From: an uncultured Eubacteriales bacterium
GTDB lineage: Bacteria > Bacillota > Clostridia > Christensenellales > CAG-138
DNA: 11,517 nt
Assembly (NCBI GenBank): GCA_900542615.1
Contig: UQOG01000060.1
Location: 1-11,517 of the forward strand
Reading direction: 5' to 3'
Part shown: one piece after another, positions 1 through 7,163 of the stretch
Position numbering within the stretch: position 1 is the first letter of the stretch
Layout: every line of letters starts with the position of its first letter
Position numbers and translations under genes: made by a program
The notes under the pieces: model-generated
What the model saw: the letters and a program-made list of their open reading frames with translations, nothing else
Databases searched by the model: none
Told to the model about the DNA's origin: nothing

Positions 1-19
1 CCGCCGGGCGCGCAATCCA

Positions 20-1678
20 TCAATGCCCCAACAGATAGCTGAAGCCTAGGGCGATATACAAAATGCCAAACAGATAGGGCATAAGCATTTCGTCTAGGGG
101 CTGTTTTTTATGGAATCCATGGGTTAAGGCCAGGATCTCCGAGCCATAGGCCAGGGCGCCCAGGATATAGGCGACAAAGCGGAGCACATGGCTATGGGAA
201 ACAAAGGGTAGGGATAAAAGCGTCAAAAGGAAGAGACCGGCGGCTACGCAGGCGAATATGTTGCGCAGCAGCAGAAAACGCTCTTTTTGGGGATGCGCTG
301 GAGGGGCGGCTTCAGGGTCCGCCACGTGGGAGAGGGCTTCGTCCATGCCATCCACAATGTGGGCGGCGCTGTGGAGCAGCTCGCTGGCCACGCTGGCGTG
401 GGCGGTATGGATGGGGCCTTCCTCCTGCCGGCGGGCCTGCTGGCTCAGGATGGGATATAGGGCTAGGGCCACAATGCCTGCGGCCAGGGCGCCGGTCGCC
501 AGGTTAAAGCCGCCGCCGGTGTGCAGCACCAGGGGCATAAGGCAGGCATGGAGGCCGGAAGCCAGCAAGCCGTAAGCCCAGCCCAGCCGGCCATAGATCG
601 GGGCAAGGCCCACGGCAAACCCAACGCCCACCACCAGTTCGGGCGCGTTCAGGTTCAGGCCGGGCAGCAGGGACATGAGGGAATAGGTGACCAGGATGGG
701 GGCGGTATTGCGGGGATGGGCGCCGGCGGCGCTCCAGCACAGGGCGAAGAGCAGGGAGCTGGCAGCCGCCCCGTTAAAGGGGGCGGAGATCAGGAAGAAA
801 TAGGATAGGAACATCAGGCCCATCCAGCCCATATTTTGAAGCACGTTGGCCATGCCGAAGAGGGAGATGAAATCCGCCTCCAGGCCGGAATGGGCAAACA
901 ATTCCTTATAGGCGGGATCCTGGGGCCGGCGCATGGCCCGGCCCAGGAGAAGCAGGGCTAGGAACAGGCAGGCGAAAAAGGGATAGAGGAAAGCGTGGCA
1001 GCTATCCCCCAGGAGCAGAGGGAGGGCTTGGGTATCGGTCCAGCTGATCATATGGAGGATGGCGCTACGGTATACGGCATAGAGCACCACGGAGATCACC
1101 CCCAGGGGGATACCCATGCTGTGCAGGTTAAAGCCATGGTGCAGGGGGCGGATGCCCAAAGTCAGGGGCGTACAAAGGAACCCGATGAAGATGGCCAATA
1201 CAAGCCCCAGCATGATACTCCAGGGCGTGGGGCCGTGGAGACCCATATAAAAGGAAGCCACCGCCGGGGAAAGGGCGCAGCCATAGAGGGCAAAGAGCAC
1301 CGATTTGGCAGGGGGTTCTTTGCGCAGGGCCGCATACAGGAAGCCGCCCAGGGTGATGGGCAGGCCGGACAGCAGGTCGCCGCCCAGCAGGCCGGTGCCC
1401 ATGCATAAGAAAAAGGGGGCAAAGGCCCGGCCGGTGGGGCGGATCCGGGAAAGGCAAAGGGCGCCCCAGGCCAATAGGCCCATGGTGCCGCTGTTGAATA
1501 AGGCGGCGCTCAGCCCTACCGTGGCGACGGGATCCGTAAGGAAGGGAGCGGCGGTTTGCCAGATGGACCATAGGCCCGGCAAAGGATCGCCGGCCAGCCA
1601 GGCCACCAATAGGAAGGCCAGGCTGAATAAGGGCATAAACCAGAAGCACAAAAGCTGATCCCGGTGGGTCCGTTCCAT
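20..1678 (-). CDS. DUF1576-family polytopic membrane protein, 552 aa
   Basis: Seen: a very hydrophobic protein with about a dozen membrane spans and no signal peptide. Two related halves are visible. Each ends in a G-F-N-L motif followed by a Gly/Ala-rich span (HHGFNL at residues 180-185, GGGFNL at 388-393), and each has an earlier F-N-S/G-G stretch (residues 61-64 and 301-303). After the second half comes a soluble His/Ala/Glu-rich linker (about 412-466) and then three more spans (about 470-550). The duplicated G-F-N-L pattern is what I know of DUF1576, a family of unknown function found mainly in Clostridia; this assignment is from memory. The duplication suggests a transporter or channel, but no substrate can be named. 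The ATG is preceded by GGAGG 5 nt upstream. It lies 98 bp downstream of the permease gene, behind a terminator, so it may have its own promoter, but I see none. The C-terminal three-span extension may be absent from shorter relatives. Confidence 0.75.
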   Translation of the reverse strand: MERTHRDQLLCFWFMPLFSLAFLLVAWLAGDPLPGLWSIWQTAAPFLTDPVATVGLSAALFNSGTMGLLAWGALCLSRIRPTGRAFAPFFLCMGTGLLGGDLLSGLPITLGGFLYAALRKEPPAKSVLFALYGCALSPAVASFYMGLHGPTPWSIMLGLVLAIFIGFLCTPLTLGIRPLHHGFNLHSMGIPLGVISVVLYAVYRSAILHMISWTDTQALPLLLGDSCHAFLYPFFACLFLALLLLGRAMRRPQDPAYKELFAHSGLEADFISLFGMANVLQNMGWMGLMFLSYFFLISAPFNGAAASSLLFALCWSAAGAHPRNTAPILVTYSLMSLLPGLNLNAPELVVGVGFAVGLAPIYGRLGWAYGLLASGLHACLMPLVLHTGGGFNLATGALAAGIVALALYPILSQQARRQEEGPIHTAHASVASELLHSAAHIVDGMDEALSHVADPEAAPPAHPQKERFLLLRNIFACVAAGLFLLTLLSLPFVSHSHVLRFVAYILGALAYGSEILALTHGFHKKQPLDEMLMPYLFGILYIALGFSYLLGH

Positions 1679-1729
1679 AATACCTCCAGGCAGGGCGGCG
1701 GGCGCAAATGAAGGGGATGGCGCTTTAGA

Positions 1730-1763
1730 AAATACGCCGCCCCAAGGCTTCCGGGGCGGCGTA
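1730..1763 (-). terminator. Intrinsic terminator after the APC permease gene
   Basis: A perfect 11-bp stem (1733-1743 with 1753-1763) closes a 9-nt loop. On the minus strand the stem is followed by TTTTCT. It begins 14 nt past the permease stop codon, the expected place for a Rho-independent terminator. It separates the permease from the DUF1576 gene. Confidence 0.88.
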
Positions 1764-1776
1764 GGGAGGGGGGCGA

Positions 1777-3150
1777 TTATGCGTTGGATTTAGGCCGGTT
1801 GAACAATCCGCCGATCACCATGATGATGGCAAAGAAGATCAGGTAGTACACGGCGTCCATCCGATAGGCATAGAAAGCGCAGAATACCATAAACACGCAG
1901 CTGAGGATCCCCAACAGCGGCATAACGATCCGCTTGAACGCAGGCAGATCCTTTTCCCGTTTCATCATCACCAGGAAAATGGGGATATAGGCCGCATACA
2001 GGGTGATAATGGGAAGCTCATCCGGCTCCCAGCTCACAAAGGCGGGCAGGGTTGCGGTGCCCAGCACCCGGGTCTCAAAGAAGCAGGCTTGCCAATAGCA
2101 GAACAGGATGCCGCACATGAGCAGGCCCAGCACCGAGGAATTGGTGGGCATATTGGTTTCCGCATCCACCTGGGCAAAAACCTTGGGGGCAGGCCCCAGG
2201 CCACGTACCGCCAGGGAATACATACCCCGGCAGCAGCCCAGCATCAAGCCGTTCATGGTGCCCAGGCAGGAGATGACGATAAACACAAATACCAGCGTGC
2301 CCGCCACATTGCCAAAGAGGCTGGTAAAAGCATGGCGGGGCAGATCGTCCCCGGCTGCGATGATGTCCGGCACGGACAGGGCGCCGGTGAGCCCCAGGAA
2401 GTAACCCAGATACACCAGCACCACGATCAGCGCGCCGATAATGAGGGCAATGGGCAGGTTCTTTTTGGAGTCCTTCAATTCCGCGTTGATGGAGGTGGCG
2501 ATGATCCAACCCTCATAGGCAAAAGCAAAGGCCACGATGGCGCCGAAGATGCCGCCGCCGGATCCTGCTATGCTGGCGCTGGTTTCGGAGAAGGCCTGTA
2601 TAGTCAGGCCGTTGGCTAGGCCAGCAATGGTACCCACTACCGCGATCAGAGCCAAGGGAATGAGTTTGATGATGGTGGTGGAAACCTGGAACTTACCGGC
2701 CAGCCGGGGGGATAGGGCATTGACCACATAGCCGCACACCAGATACAGCGCACCAATGGCCACATGGGTGCTGCCGGCCACAGGCAGTCCGAAGAGGGTG
2801 CAGGTATATTGGGCGCTGACCCAGGCCAGACAGGAGGTGAGAGCCGGATAATAGATGATGGAAAGGAACCAGCCTACATAATAGGCATAGGTGCGGCCAA
2901 TGGTGACCTCCGCGTAGTCCACGATGCCGTTCACCTTTTCATAGCGGGTGGCCAGGGTGGCGAATACGTAGGAGCAGATGATCATGATCAAACCTACGAT
3001 CCCCACGGTGAGCAAGCTCTGGCTCATGCTGCCGCCGGTGCTGGACAATACCCGGGTGGCCTTGAAAAAGACGCCGGATCCGATCACAATGCCTACCACC
3101 ATGCAGATGGCTGTTAATAGGCCGTAACGTTTTTGTAGCTGCGTTTCCAT
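1777..3150 (-). CDS. APC-superfamily amino-acid permease, 457 aa
   Basis: Secondary transporter in the inner membrane, most likely for an amino acid or amine. About 12 membrane spans are visible. The first carries GIVIGSGVFF (residues 20-29), the unwound TM1 Gly-rich motif of APC transporters. The TM6 region reads FAFAYEGW and continues through a conserved Glu (E224) to KKNLPIAL (residues 208-236), the signature of the LAT/basic amino-acid branch. The length fits the family (about 430-480). The ATG has an AGAAAGGGA ribosome binding site about 8 nt upstream. The gene is followed by its own terminator and preceded by a 26-bp hairpin (3226-3251), so it looks monocistronic. No convincing promoter was found upstream. 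Substrate and exchange or symport mode cannot be read from the sequence. Confidence 0.88.
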   Translation of the reverse strand: METQLQKRYGLLTAICMVVGIVIGSGVFFKATRVLSSTGGSMSQSLLTVGIVGLIMIICSYVFATLATRYEKVNGIVDYAEVTIGRTYAYYVGWFLSIIYYPALTSCLAWVSAQYTCTLFGLPVAGSTHVAIGALYLVCGYVVNALSPRLAGKFQVSTTIIKLIPLALIAVVGTIAGLANGLTIQAFSETSASIAGSGGGIFGAIVAFAFAYEGWIIATSINAELKDSKKNLPIALIIGALIVVLVYLGYFLGLTGALSVPDIIAAGDDLPRHAFTSLFGNVAGTLVFVFIVISCLGTMNGLMLGCCRGMYSLAVRGLGPAPKVFAQVDAETNMPTNSSVLGLLMCGILFCYWQACFFETRVLGTATLPAFVSWEPDELPIITLYAAYIPIFLVMMKREKDLPAFKRIVMPLLGILSCVFMVFCAFYAYRMDAVYYLIFFAIIMVIGGLFNRPKSNA

Positions 3151-3225
3151 ATGTATGATTCCCTTTCTAAAATGGTATTTCCGTATAGGCTTGTATTTTG
3201 GGCAAAACGAAAAAGGAAATGGGAA

Positions 3226-3251
3226 ACCTTGGCGTAAGTATTTACCAAGGT
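3226..3251 (-). promoter_or_regulatory. Inverted repeat upstream of the APC permease (operator or leader hairpin candidate)
   Basis: ACCTTG (3226-3231) pairs with CAAGGT (3246-3251), and GTAA (3234-3237) pairs with TTAC (3242-3245), leaving a 4-nt loop and a 2-nt bulge. It lies 75-100 bp ahead of the permease start codon, where a repressor or activator site would be expected. No regulator gene is adjacent. A leader RNA hairpin is equally possible. Confidence 0.35.
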
Positions 3252-3260
3252 ATGTTAAGA

Positions 3261-3472
3261 AATATCAGCTTGTCGAGAAACCTCTGACGAATAGAAGATC
3301 GCAGCCCTTTTAGGCTTTCATCGGATTTGGCGGCATGTACGGCAAATCCGCAAAAAGCCTTGCGTAGCAAGGGTTTCCCTGCATAGCTCCCTGGCCGCGC
3401 CGTAGGCGCAAGGGAGGTATGAAAACCTCGAAAAAGTGGCGCAAGCCACTTTTTCGACAGCCTGGAAATATT
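3261..3472. repeat. Structured MITE-like intergenic element with terminal inverted repeats
   Basis: The ends pair imperfectly over about 15-17 bp (AATAT, CAG, TGTCGA at 3261-3276 against TCGACA, CTG, ATATT at 3454-3472). Inside are several hairpins. CGGATTTG/CAAATCCG (3322-3329 with 3343-3350) is extended by AGGCTTT/AAAGCCT (3312-3318 with 3354-3360). CTCCCT/AGGGAG (3387-3392 with 3411-3416) encloses GCGCC/GGCGC. A perfect 13-bp stem (3428-3440 with 3445-3457) closes a GCAA tetraloop. This nested architecture without a plausible gene is typical of dispersed, non-autonomous repeats in clostridial genomes. A 98-residue minus-strand reading frame crosses it but reads like translated repeat. It could also act as an RNA processing or termination site between helicase and permease genes. 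No clear target-site duplication was seen. Confidence 0.55.
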
Positions 3473-3590
3473 ATAGCATACATGTTCTAAGGAGAAAAGG
3501 CCTGGGAAAATCTTGCCGAAATTTTTTTGGCGGTGCAAACAAAAAGTATGGTACGGTTTGGAAAACTATCCGCTGCAATTTATTGGAGCC

Positions 3591-3653
3591 TTCAGGGGGG
3601 CGGCGGCGGCACAATCCCGCCCGCCGCGGGCTGCCGCCCTGGGGCGCCCTGAA
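3591..3653 (-). other. GC-rich inverted repeat downstream of the helicase gene
   Basis: TTCAGGG (3591-3597) pairs with CCCTGAA (3647-3653). On the minus strand an inner GGGCGGC/GCCGCCC pair stacks on it across a 7-nt bulge. It begins 57 nt past the helicase stop codon and may form the 3' end of that mRNA. There is no T-tract after the stem, so it is not a canonical intrinsic terminator. A 12-bp perfect palindrome (3698-3709) also abuts the stop codon. In the rest of the gap, 3473-3590 and 3654-3697, I see nothing supportable. Confidence 0.4.
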
Positions 3654-3709
3654 CCGCTGTTGCGCGAATATCGCCGTCCGCGCAGGACCACCGTGCGCGC
3701 AGCGCTGCG

Positions 3710-6700
3710 TTAGAGCAAAGAGAGCTGCTCCGGCCTGCGTTCCCTGGCTGGGATGGCGGCATACGGTATGGCAATATCCTCTGCAAAGGGAGAGGCGGGA
3801 CCGCCGCCGGTGAGGATCAGGATCTCCCGGGCCCGGGTCATGCCCACATACAGTAGCCGGCGTTCCTCGGCCAAATCCACCGAGCAGTCCGCCCGCTCCA
3901 GGGGCAGGGAACCCTGGTGGAACCCGGCCAGGAACACCACCGGGAATTCCAAGCCCTTCGCCCCGTGCAGGGTCATCAGCTCCACCGCGCCGGAGGCATA
4001 GCCCTTGCCGGCGGGCCGGCGCAGATCCCCTTCTTCTCCCTGTACCAAGGCGTCCAAGAAGTCCCCCAAGGTATCGTGGAAGGCGGCCAGGTTGGCCAGC
4101 CGGTTTAAGGCGGGGCTGGGGCCATGGGCTTTGGCCCAGTCTTGGAACAGCTTACGGGGCTTGTGGCGGGCGAAACGGGGCAAATACGCGGCCATTTCCT
4201 CCGCCCAGAGGGCCAAGTGGCCGCTTCGGCCGAAAACATCCGTGAGAATGGCAGGCTCCGGCTGGGCCATGGGGCAGTAGATGCGCACGGCCTGCTGGAT
4301 CAGATCCGGCGGGCACTGAAACACATGGGTCAGGCAGGCGGTGAGGGCAGCCTGGTCGGCGGGCTGGTACAGGGACCGGAAAAAGCCAATGGCGCCCTGA
4401 ACCGCCGGATCCGCCAAATAATCCTCCCGGCCCCGTACCACGCAGGGGATCCCTTGGCGGGCAAGGCAGGCTTCCAGCACGTTGAGCTGCCGGTGGGTGC
4501 GGCATAATACCGCCATATCCGAAAAGGCCCGGGGCTGCTCCGGGGCGCCGCCGCCGGCGGCCAGCATATCCAGGCCGCCGGCCAGCCTGCCGATCTCCTC
4601 GGCGATCCAGCAGGCTTCGGCAAAGGGCGTGGGGGCCAAAAGCTGCCGCACCGGACAACCTGCCGGCTGGTTGGGACGCAGCTGGCCGGGCCGCTGCAGG
4701 GCCTTTTGGGCGGCCTCCAGGATCTGGGGGGTGGAGCGGTAATTTTCCCGGAGGGTATAGATCTGCAGCCCGGGGATCTCCTGGGCCAGCTGGTGAAAGC
4801 AGTCGGCGCTGGCGCCCCGGAACCCATAGATGGATTGATCCGGGTCCCCAATGAGAAACAGGCTCCCGCCGGGCTGCATCCAATGGCGGATCAGCTTGCG
4901 CTGGATGGGATTGATGTCCTGCACCTCGTCCACCAGCAGATGGGTAAAGGGCCGGTGGCCCGTGGCATCCTGATTCAGGGCCTCCAGCAGCAGGTCGTCC
5001 AGATCCCGGGCGCCCAGCCTGGCCAAGGCGGCCTGATAGTCCCCGTATAGGCTGTCCGGGCCGGGCATGGGCAACAGGCCGTTCTTTATCCGGCCGATCT
5101 CCTCCAGGGCCTGGGCAGGGGTGCGGGCATCCCCCCGGGCCTGCAAAAGGGGCGGCAGCAGCAAGAGGGCTTCTTCCCGGGAGAGGATGGCTTTGGGGGG
5201 CAGGAGCCCTTTGCTTACGGCGTGGAAGGTGCCCGCGTGGAGCCCCCGGGCCGCCCGGCTCCCCAGGGCCTGGGCGATGCGGCTATGCAATTCCTGGGCG
5301 GCCAGGTTGGTGAAGGTCACCGCCGTTATGGCCTGGGGCTTTACCCCCTGTACCTGGATCAAATGCAGGATCCGGGCCACCAGGGTGCTGGTTTTGCCGG
5401 TACCCGGGCCGGCGGTCACGGCAATGGCCGCCTGATCGCTCTGAATCGCCTCGGCCTGCTCCGGGTTGAGCCCGGCCGCCCGGACGGGAGCCGGGTCGGG
5501 AGCAGGAACGATGGGGTGCGGTAACGGCCCGGGCTGGGCCTGGGCGGGCGTATGCAGCCGTTCCGGGGCCAAAAGGGAGGTCTGTCCGCCCAGGGCTTCC
5601 CGCTCTCCGGGGGCGAACAGGGCGATTTTGCCATATTGTCCGTCAAAGCCGCCGGTGCGCTGCACCAGCCCGGCCCGCAGCCTGCGGATGCCCTCGGCCA
5701 GCAGAGGGCCCGCCGCCTGCTGGATATCCTGCAAGGGGGCCTCCCTGAGAATATACAATTCCGGGCCCAGGGTCTGAAGCAGGGAAAAATAGGCCTGGGT
5801 TACCTTTTTGGAGGCAGGGGTCAACCCGGTGCTGGCGGCGATGATCTCCGGCAGGGGCACCAGGGAGGAAAAGGGTTTGGCCTCCGAAGGCTGATAGCCC
5901 AGCGGCCGGTCCGCCAGCTCCTCCACCCGATGCTCCACCCCGATGGTGATCTTCTTGCCGCAGATGGGGCACCGGCCGCCATAGGCCAGGGTCTCCTGGG
6001 GGGATAGGCATATCCCGCAGACCCGGTGGCCGTCCAGATGGTATTTTCCTTCCTCCGGGAAAAATTCCAGGGTGCCCAGGAAGCCTGCCCCCGTGGTGAT
6101 GGCTTGATACAGGCCGGGATAAGACAGGGGGCCTTCCAATAGATCCGCCTCCCGGGCCAGCTTGGCGGGGGAATGGGCGTCGGAATGGGAGACCAGGGTC
6201 AGGCCGTCCAGGGCGCTGACCCGCCAATTCATCGGCGGATCGGAGGATAGGCCGGTTTCCAAAGCCCGGATATGGCCGGATAGGTCGCCAAAGCATTCCT
6301 CTATGGAATCAAACCCGGAAAAGGCCCCAAATAGGGAAAAATGAGGCGTCCAGATATGGGCGGGGATAAACAGGGCCTCCGGGCAACAGGAAAGTGTGAT
6401 CTCCAACAGGTCCCGGCTGTCCAGACCCAGGATGGGCCGGCCGTCGGAACGAATGTTGCCGATGGCTTCCAGCCTGCCGGACAGAGCGTCCGCCGCCTCC
6501 AGGCTGGGCAACAGGATGAGGTTATGGACCTTACGGGTGCGGCCGTGGCGCTTATAGATGCAGCTGATCTCCCCGCTTACCACGAACCGGGGCGCCTGGC
6601 CGCAAAAGCCCCTGCTTTCCGGCAGCCGGGCTTCCTCCTTGAGGGTATACAGGCCTTCCTCCGCAGGCTCCAGGGCCTCCTGCAGGGCCTGCCGCCAGGC

Positions 6701-6847
6701 GGGATGGGTGAAATCCCCGGTGCCGATCAGTCCCAGCCCCTTGTATCGGGCCCAAAGCTCCAGGTGCAATGCGTCGCAATCCCGGCTGGTAGCCCGGGAA
6801 TATTTGGAATGAATGTGTAGGTCTGCGATGTACATGGGTTTGGACAT
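3710..6847 (-). CDS. Endonuclease Q-like (PHP/zinc-ribbon) nuclease fused to UvrD-family helicase, 1045 aa
   Basis: Residues 1 to about 415 match the EndoQ/TIGR00375 family. PHP-type metal ligands are visible: DLHIH (D9, H11, H13), GTGDFTHP (D45, H48), SGE (E93), VH (H108), AHIW (H164) and SHSDAH (221-225). A four-Cys zinc ribbon follows (C277, C280, C293, C296). EndoQ proteins are about 420 aa and cut DNA 5' of deaminated or abasic sites. A Pro/Ala-rich linker (about 430-460) leads to a complete SF1A helicase: Q-motif (460-464), Walker A GPGTGKT (480-486), Ia (511-520), DEVQD (640-644), III GDPDQSIYGFRG (667-678), IV ENYRS (701-705), V TLHGAKGLEF (959-968), VI YVGMTRAR (1000-1007). At about 585 aa the helicase part is shorter than PcrA/UvrD. 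The chain ends in QLSLL, resembling a beta-clamp motif. Start is uncertain: AGGAGG lies 1 nt before this ATG and 13 nt before the in-frame ATG at 6835. An in-frame GTG at 6997 would add 50 low-complexity residues. Inferred role: repair of deaminated DNA. Confidence 0.9.
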   Translation of the reverse strand: MSKPMYIADLHIHSKYSRATSRDCDALHLELWARYKGLGLIGTGDFTHPAWRQALQEALEPAEEGLYTLKEEARLPESRGFCGQAPRFVVSGEISCIYKRHGRTRKVHNLILLPSLEAADALSGRLEAIGNIRSDGRPILGLDSRDLLEITLSCCPEALFIPAHIWTPHFSLFGAFSGFDSIEECFGDLSGHIRALETGLSSDPPMNWRVSALDGLTLVSHSDAHSPAKLAREADLLEGPLSYPGLYQAITTGAGFLGTLEFFPEEGKYHLDGHRVCGICLSPQETLAYGGRCPICGKKITIGVEHRVEELADRPLGYQPSEAKPFSSLVPLPEIIAASTGLTPASKKVTQAYFSLLQTLGPELYILREAPLQDIQQAAGPLLAEGIRRLRAGLVQRTGGFDGQYGKIALFAPGEREALGGQTSLLAPERLHTPAQAQPGPLPHPIVPAPDPAPVRAAGLNPEQAEAIQSDQAAIAVTAGPGTGKTSTLVARILHLIQVQGVKPQAITAVTFTNLAAQELHSRIAQALGSRAARGLHAGTFHAVSKGLLPPKAILSREEALLLLPPLLQARGDARTPAQALEEIGRIKNGLLPMPGPDSLYGDYQAALARLGARDLDDLLLEALNQDATGHRPFTHLLVDEVQDINPIQRKLIRHWMQPGGSLFLIGDPDQSIYGFRGASADCFHQLAQEIPGLQIYTLRENYRSTPQILEAAQKALQRPGQLRPNQPAGCPVRQLLAPTPFAEACWIAEEIGRLAGGLDMLAAGGGAPEQPRAFSDMAVLCRTHRQLNVLEACLARQGIPCVVRGREDYLADPAVQGAIGFFRSLYQPADQAALTACLTHVFQCPPDLIQQAVRIYCPMAQPEPAILTDVFGRSGHLALWAEEMAAYLPRFARHKPRKLFQDWAKAHGPSPALNRLANLAAFHDTLGDFLDALVQGEEGDLRRPAGKGYASGAVELMTLHGAKGLEFPVVFLAGFHQGSLPLERADCSVDLAEERRLLYVGMTRAREILILTGGGPASPFAEDIAIPYAAIPARERRPEQLSLL

Positions 6848-7046
6848 GCCTCCTATGGAAAAGGTCTCCCTGCGCCCTGCCGGACACAGGGCCATCTTGG
6901 CGTTTCCCCTGGCGCCCCGCCAGGGCCTAGGGCCGGCTGCGCCGCCGCCCTGCCAAGGCCAACCGGCAGGCAGCCGAAAGCTGCCGGGGAAGGTCACAGG
7001 CAGATGGCAAATAGGGCCTCCTTTTTACAGGGTCTGTTCTTTTTAT
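6848..7046 (-). promoter_or_regulatory. Long structured 5' leader of the nuclease-helicase gene
   Basis: If transcription starts near 7046, about 200 nt precede the start codon. The leader holds two hairpins: CCCTGGC/GCCAGGG (6907-6913 with 6919-6925) and GGCAGC/GCTGCC (6969-6974 with 6980-6985). A strong AAAGGAGG (7017-7024) sits far from the main start. The stretch stays open in the helicase frame back to GTG 6997, but that extension is Gly/Pro/Arg-rich and unlike the EndoQ family, so I treat it as untranslated or as a leader. Confidence 0.4.
6927..7010 (-). CDS. Possible 27-codon leader ORF (TTG start) ahead of the nuclease-helicase gene
   Basis: A TTG codon lies 6 nt after AAAGGAGG (7017-7024), ideal spacing. 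The frame runs 27 codons to TAG and ends in an Arg-rich tail (AGRRRSRP). It is out of frame with the main gene and overlaps both leader hairpins. The strong ribosome binding site is otherwise unexplained, as the GTG at 6997 is 19 nt away. No homolog is recognised. It may be a chance frame in GC-rich DNA. Confidence 0.25.
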   Translation of the reverse strand: MPSACDLPRQLSAACRLALAGRRRSRP

Positions 7047-7052
7047 TTGTTT

Positions 7053-7081
7053 ATTGTAACATGCAGGGCCAGGGGCCGCAA
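7053..7081 (-). promoter_or_regulatory. Candidate sigma-A promoter for the nuclease-helicase gene
   Basis: On the minus strand TTGCGG (7076-7081) is followed after 17 nt by TACAAT (7053-7058). A TG one base upstream makes it an extended -10 element. It sits in an unusually A/T-rich patch of otherwise GC-rich DNA. The predicted start is near 7046. The -35 match is weak (3 of 6), so the -10 carries the call. Confidence 0.45.
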
Positions 7082-7115
7082 GGCGGTCGCCCCCGCCGGG
7101 GACCCGGCAGCAAAC

Positions 7116-7163
7116 TAGGCCGTCAAACGCCTTTGCCCGCTAGACGGCCCTACCATGGGCAAA
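7116..7163 (+). other. Possible H-type pseudoknot or nested operator in the divergent intergenic region
   Basis: Two perfect 7-bp helices interleave. GGCCGTC (7118-7124) pairs with GACGGCC (7143-7149), extended by TA/TA across a bulge. TTTGCCC (7132-7138), in the loop of the first helix, pairs with GGGCAAA (7157-7163). Loop lengths of 7, 4 and 7 nt would permit an H-type pseudoknot. It lies upstream of both candidate TRAP promoters, so it may not be transcribed with that operon. A DNA operator or an unrecognised RNA are alternatives. I recognise no known riboswitch or ribozyme. Confidence 0.35.

Noticed and set aside
3151..3225. Sigma-A promoter for the APC permease
   Set aside because: TATACG and TACCAT hexamers exist but none has a -35 at acceptable spacing.
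3242..3538. 98-residue minus-strand reading frame in the helicase-permease gap
   Set aside because: It lies over the multi-hairpin repeat, has no usable ribosome binding site and reads like translated repeat. Similar frames are often mis-annotated as hypothetical proteins.
3436..3813. 125-residue plus-strand reading frame overlapping the repeat and the helicase 3' end
   Set aside because: It runs antisense into the helicase coding region, is Arg/Cys-rich as expected of GC-rich noise, and shows no domain.
6845..6997. Fifty-residue N-terminal extension of the nuclease-helicase from GTG 6997
   Set aside because: Low-complexity Gly/Pro/Arg sequence unlike the EndoQ family, which starts close to the DLHIHS motif. 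The ribosome site is 19 nt from this GTG.
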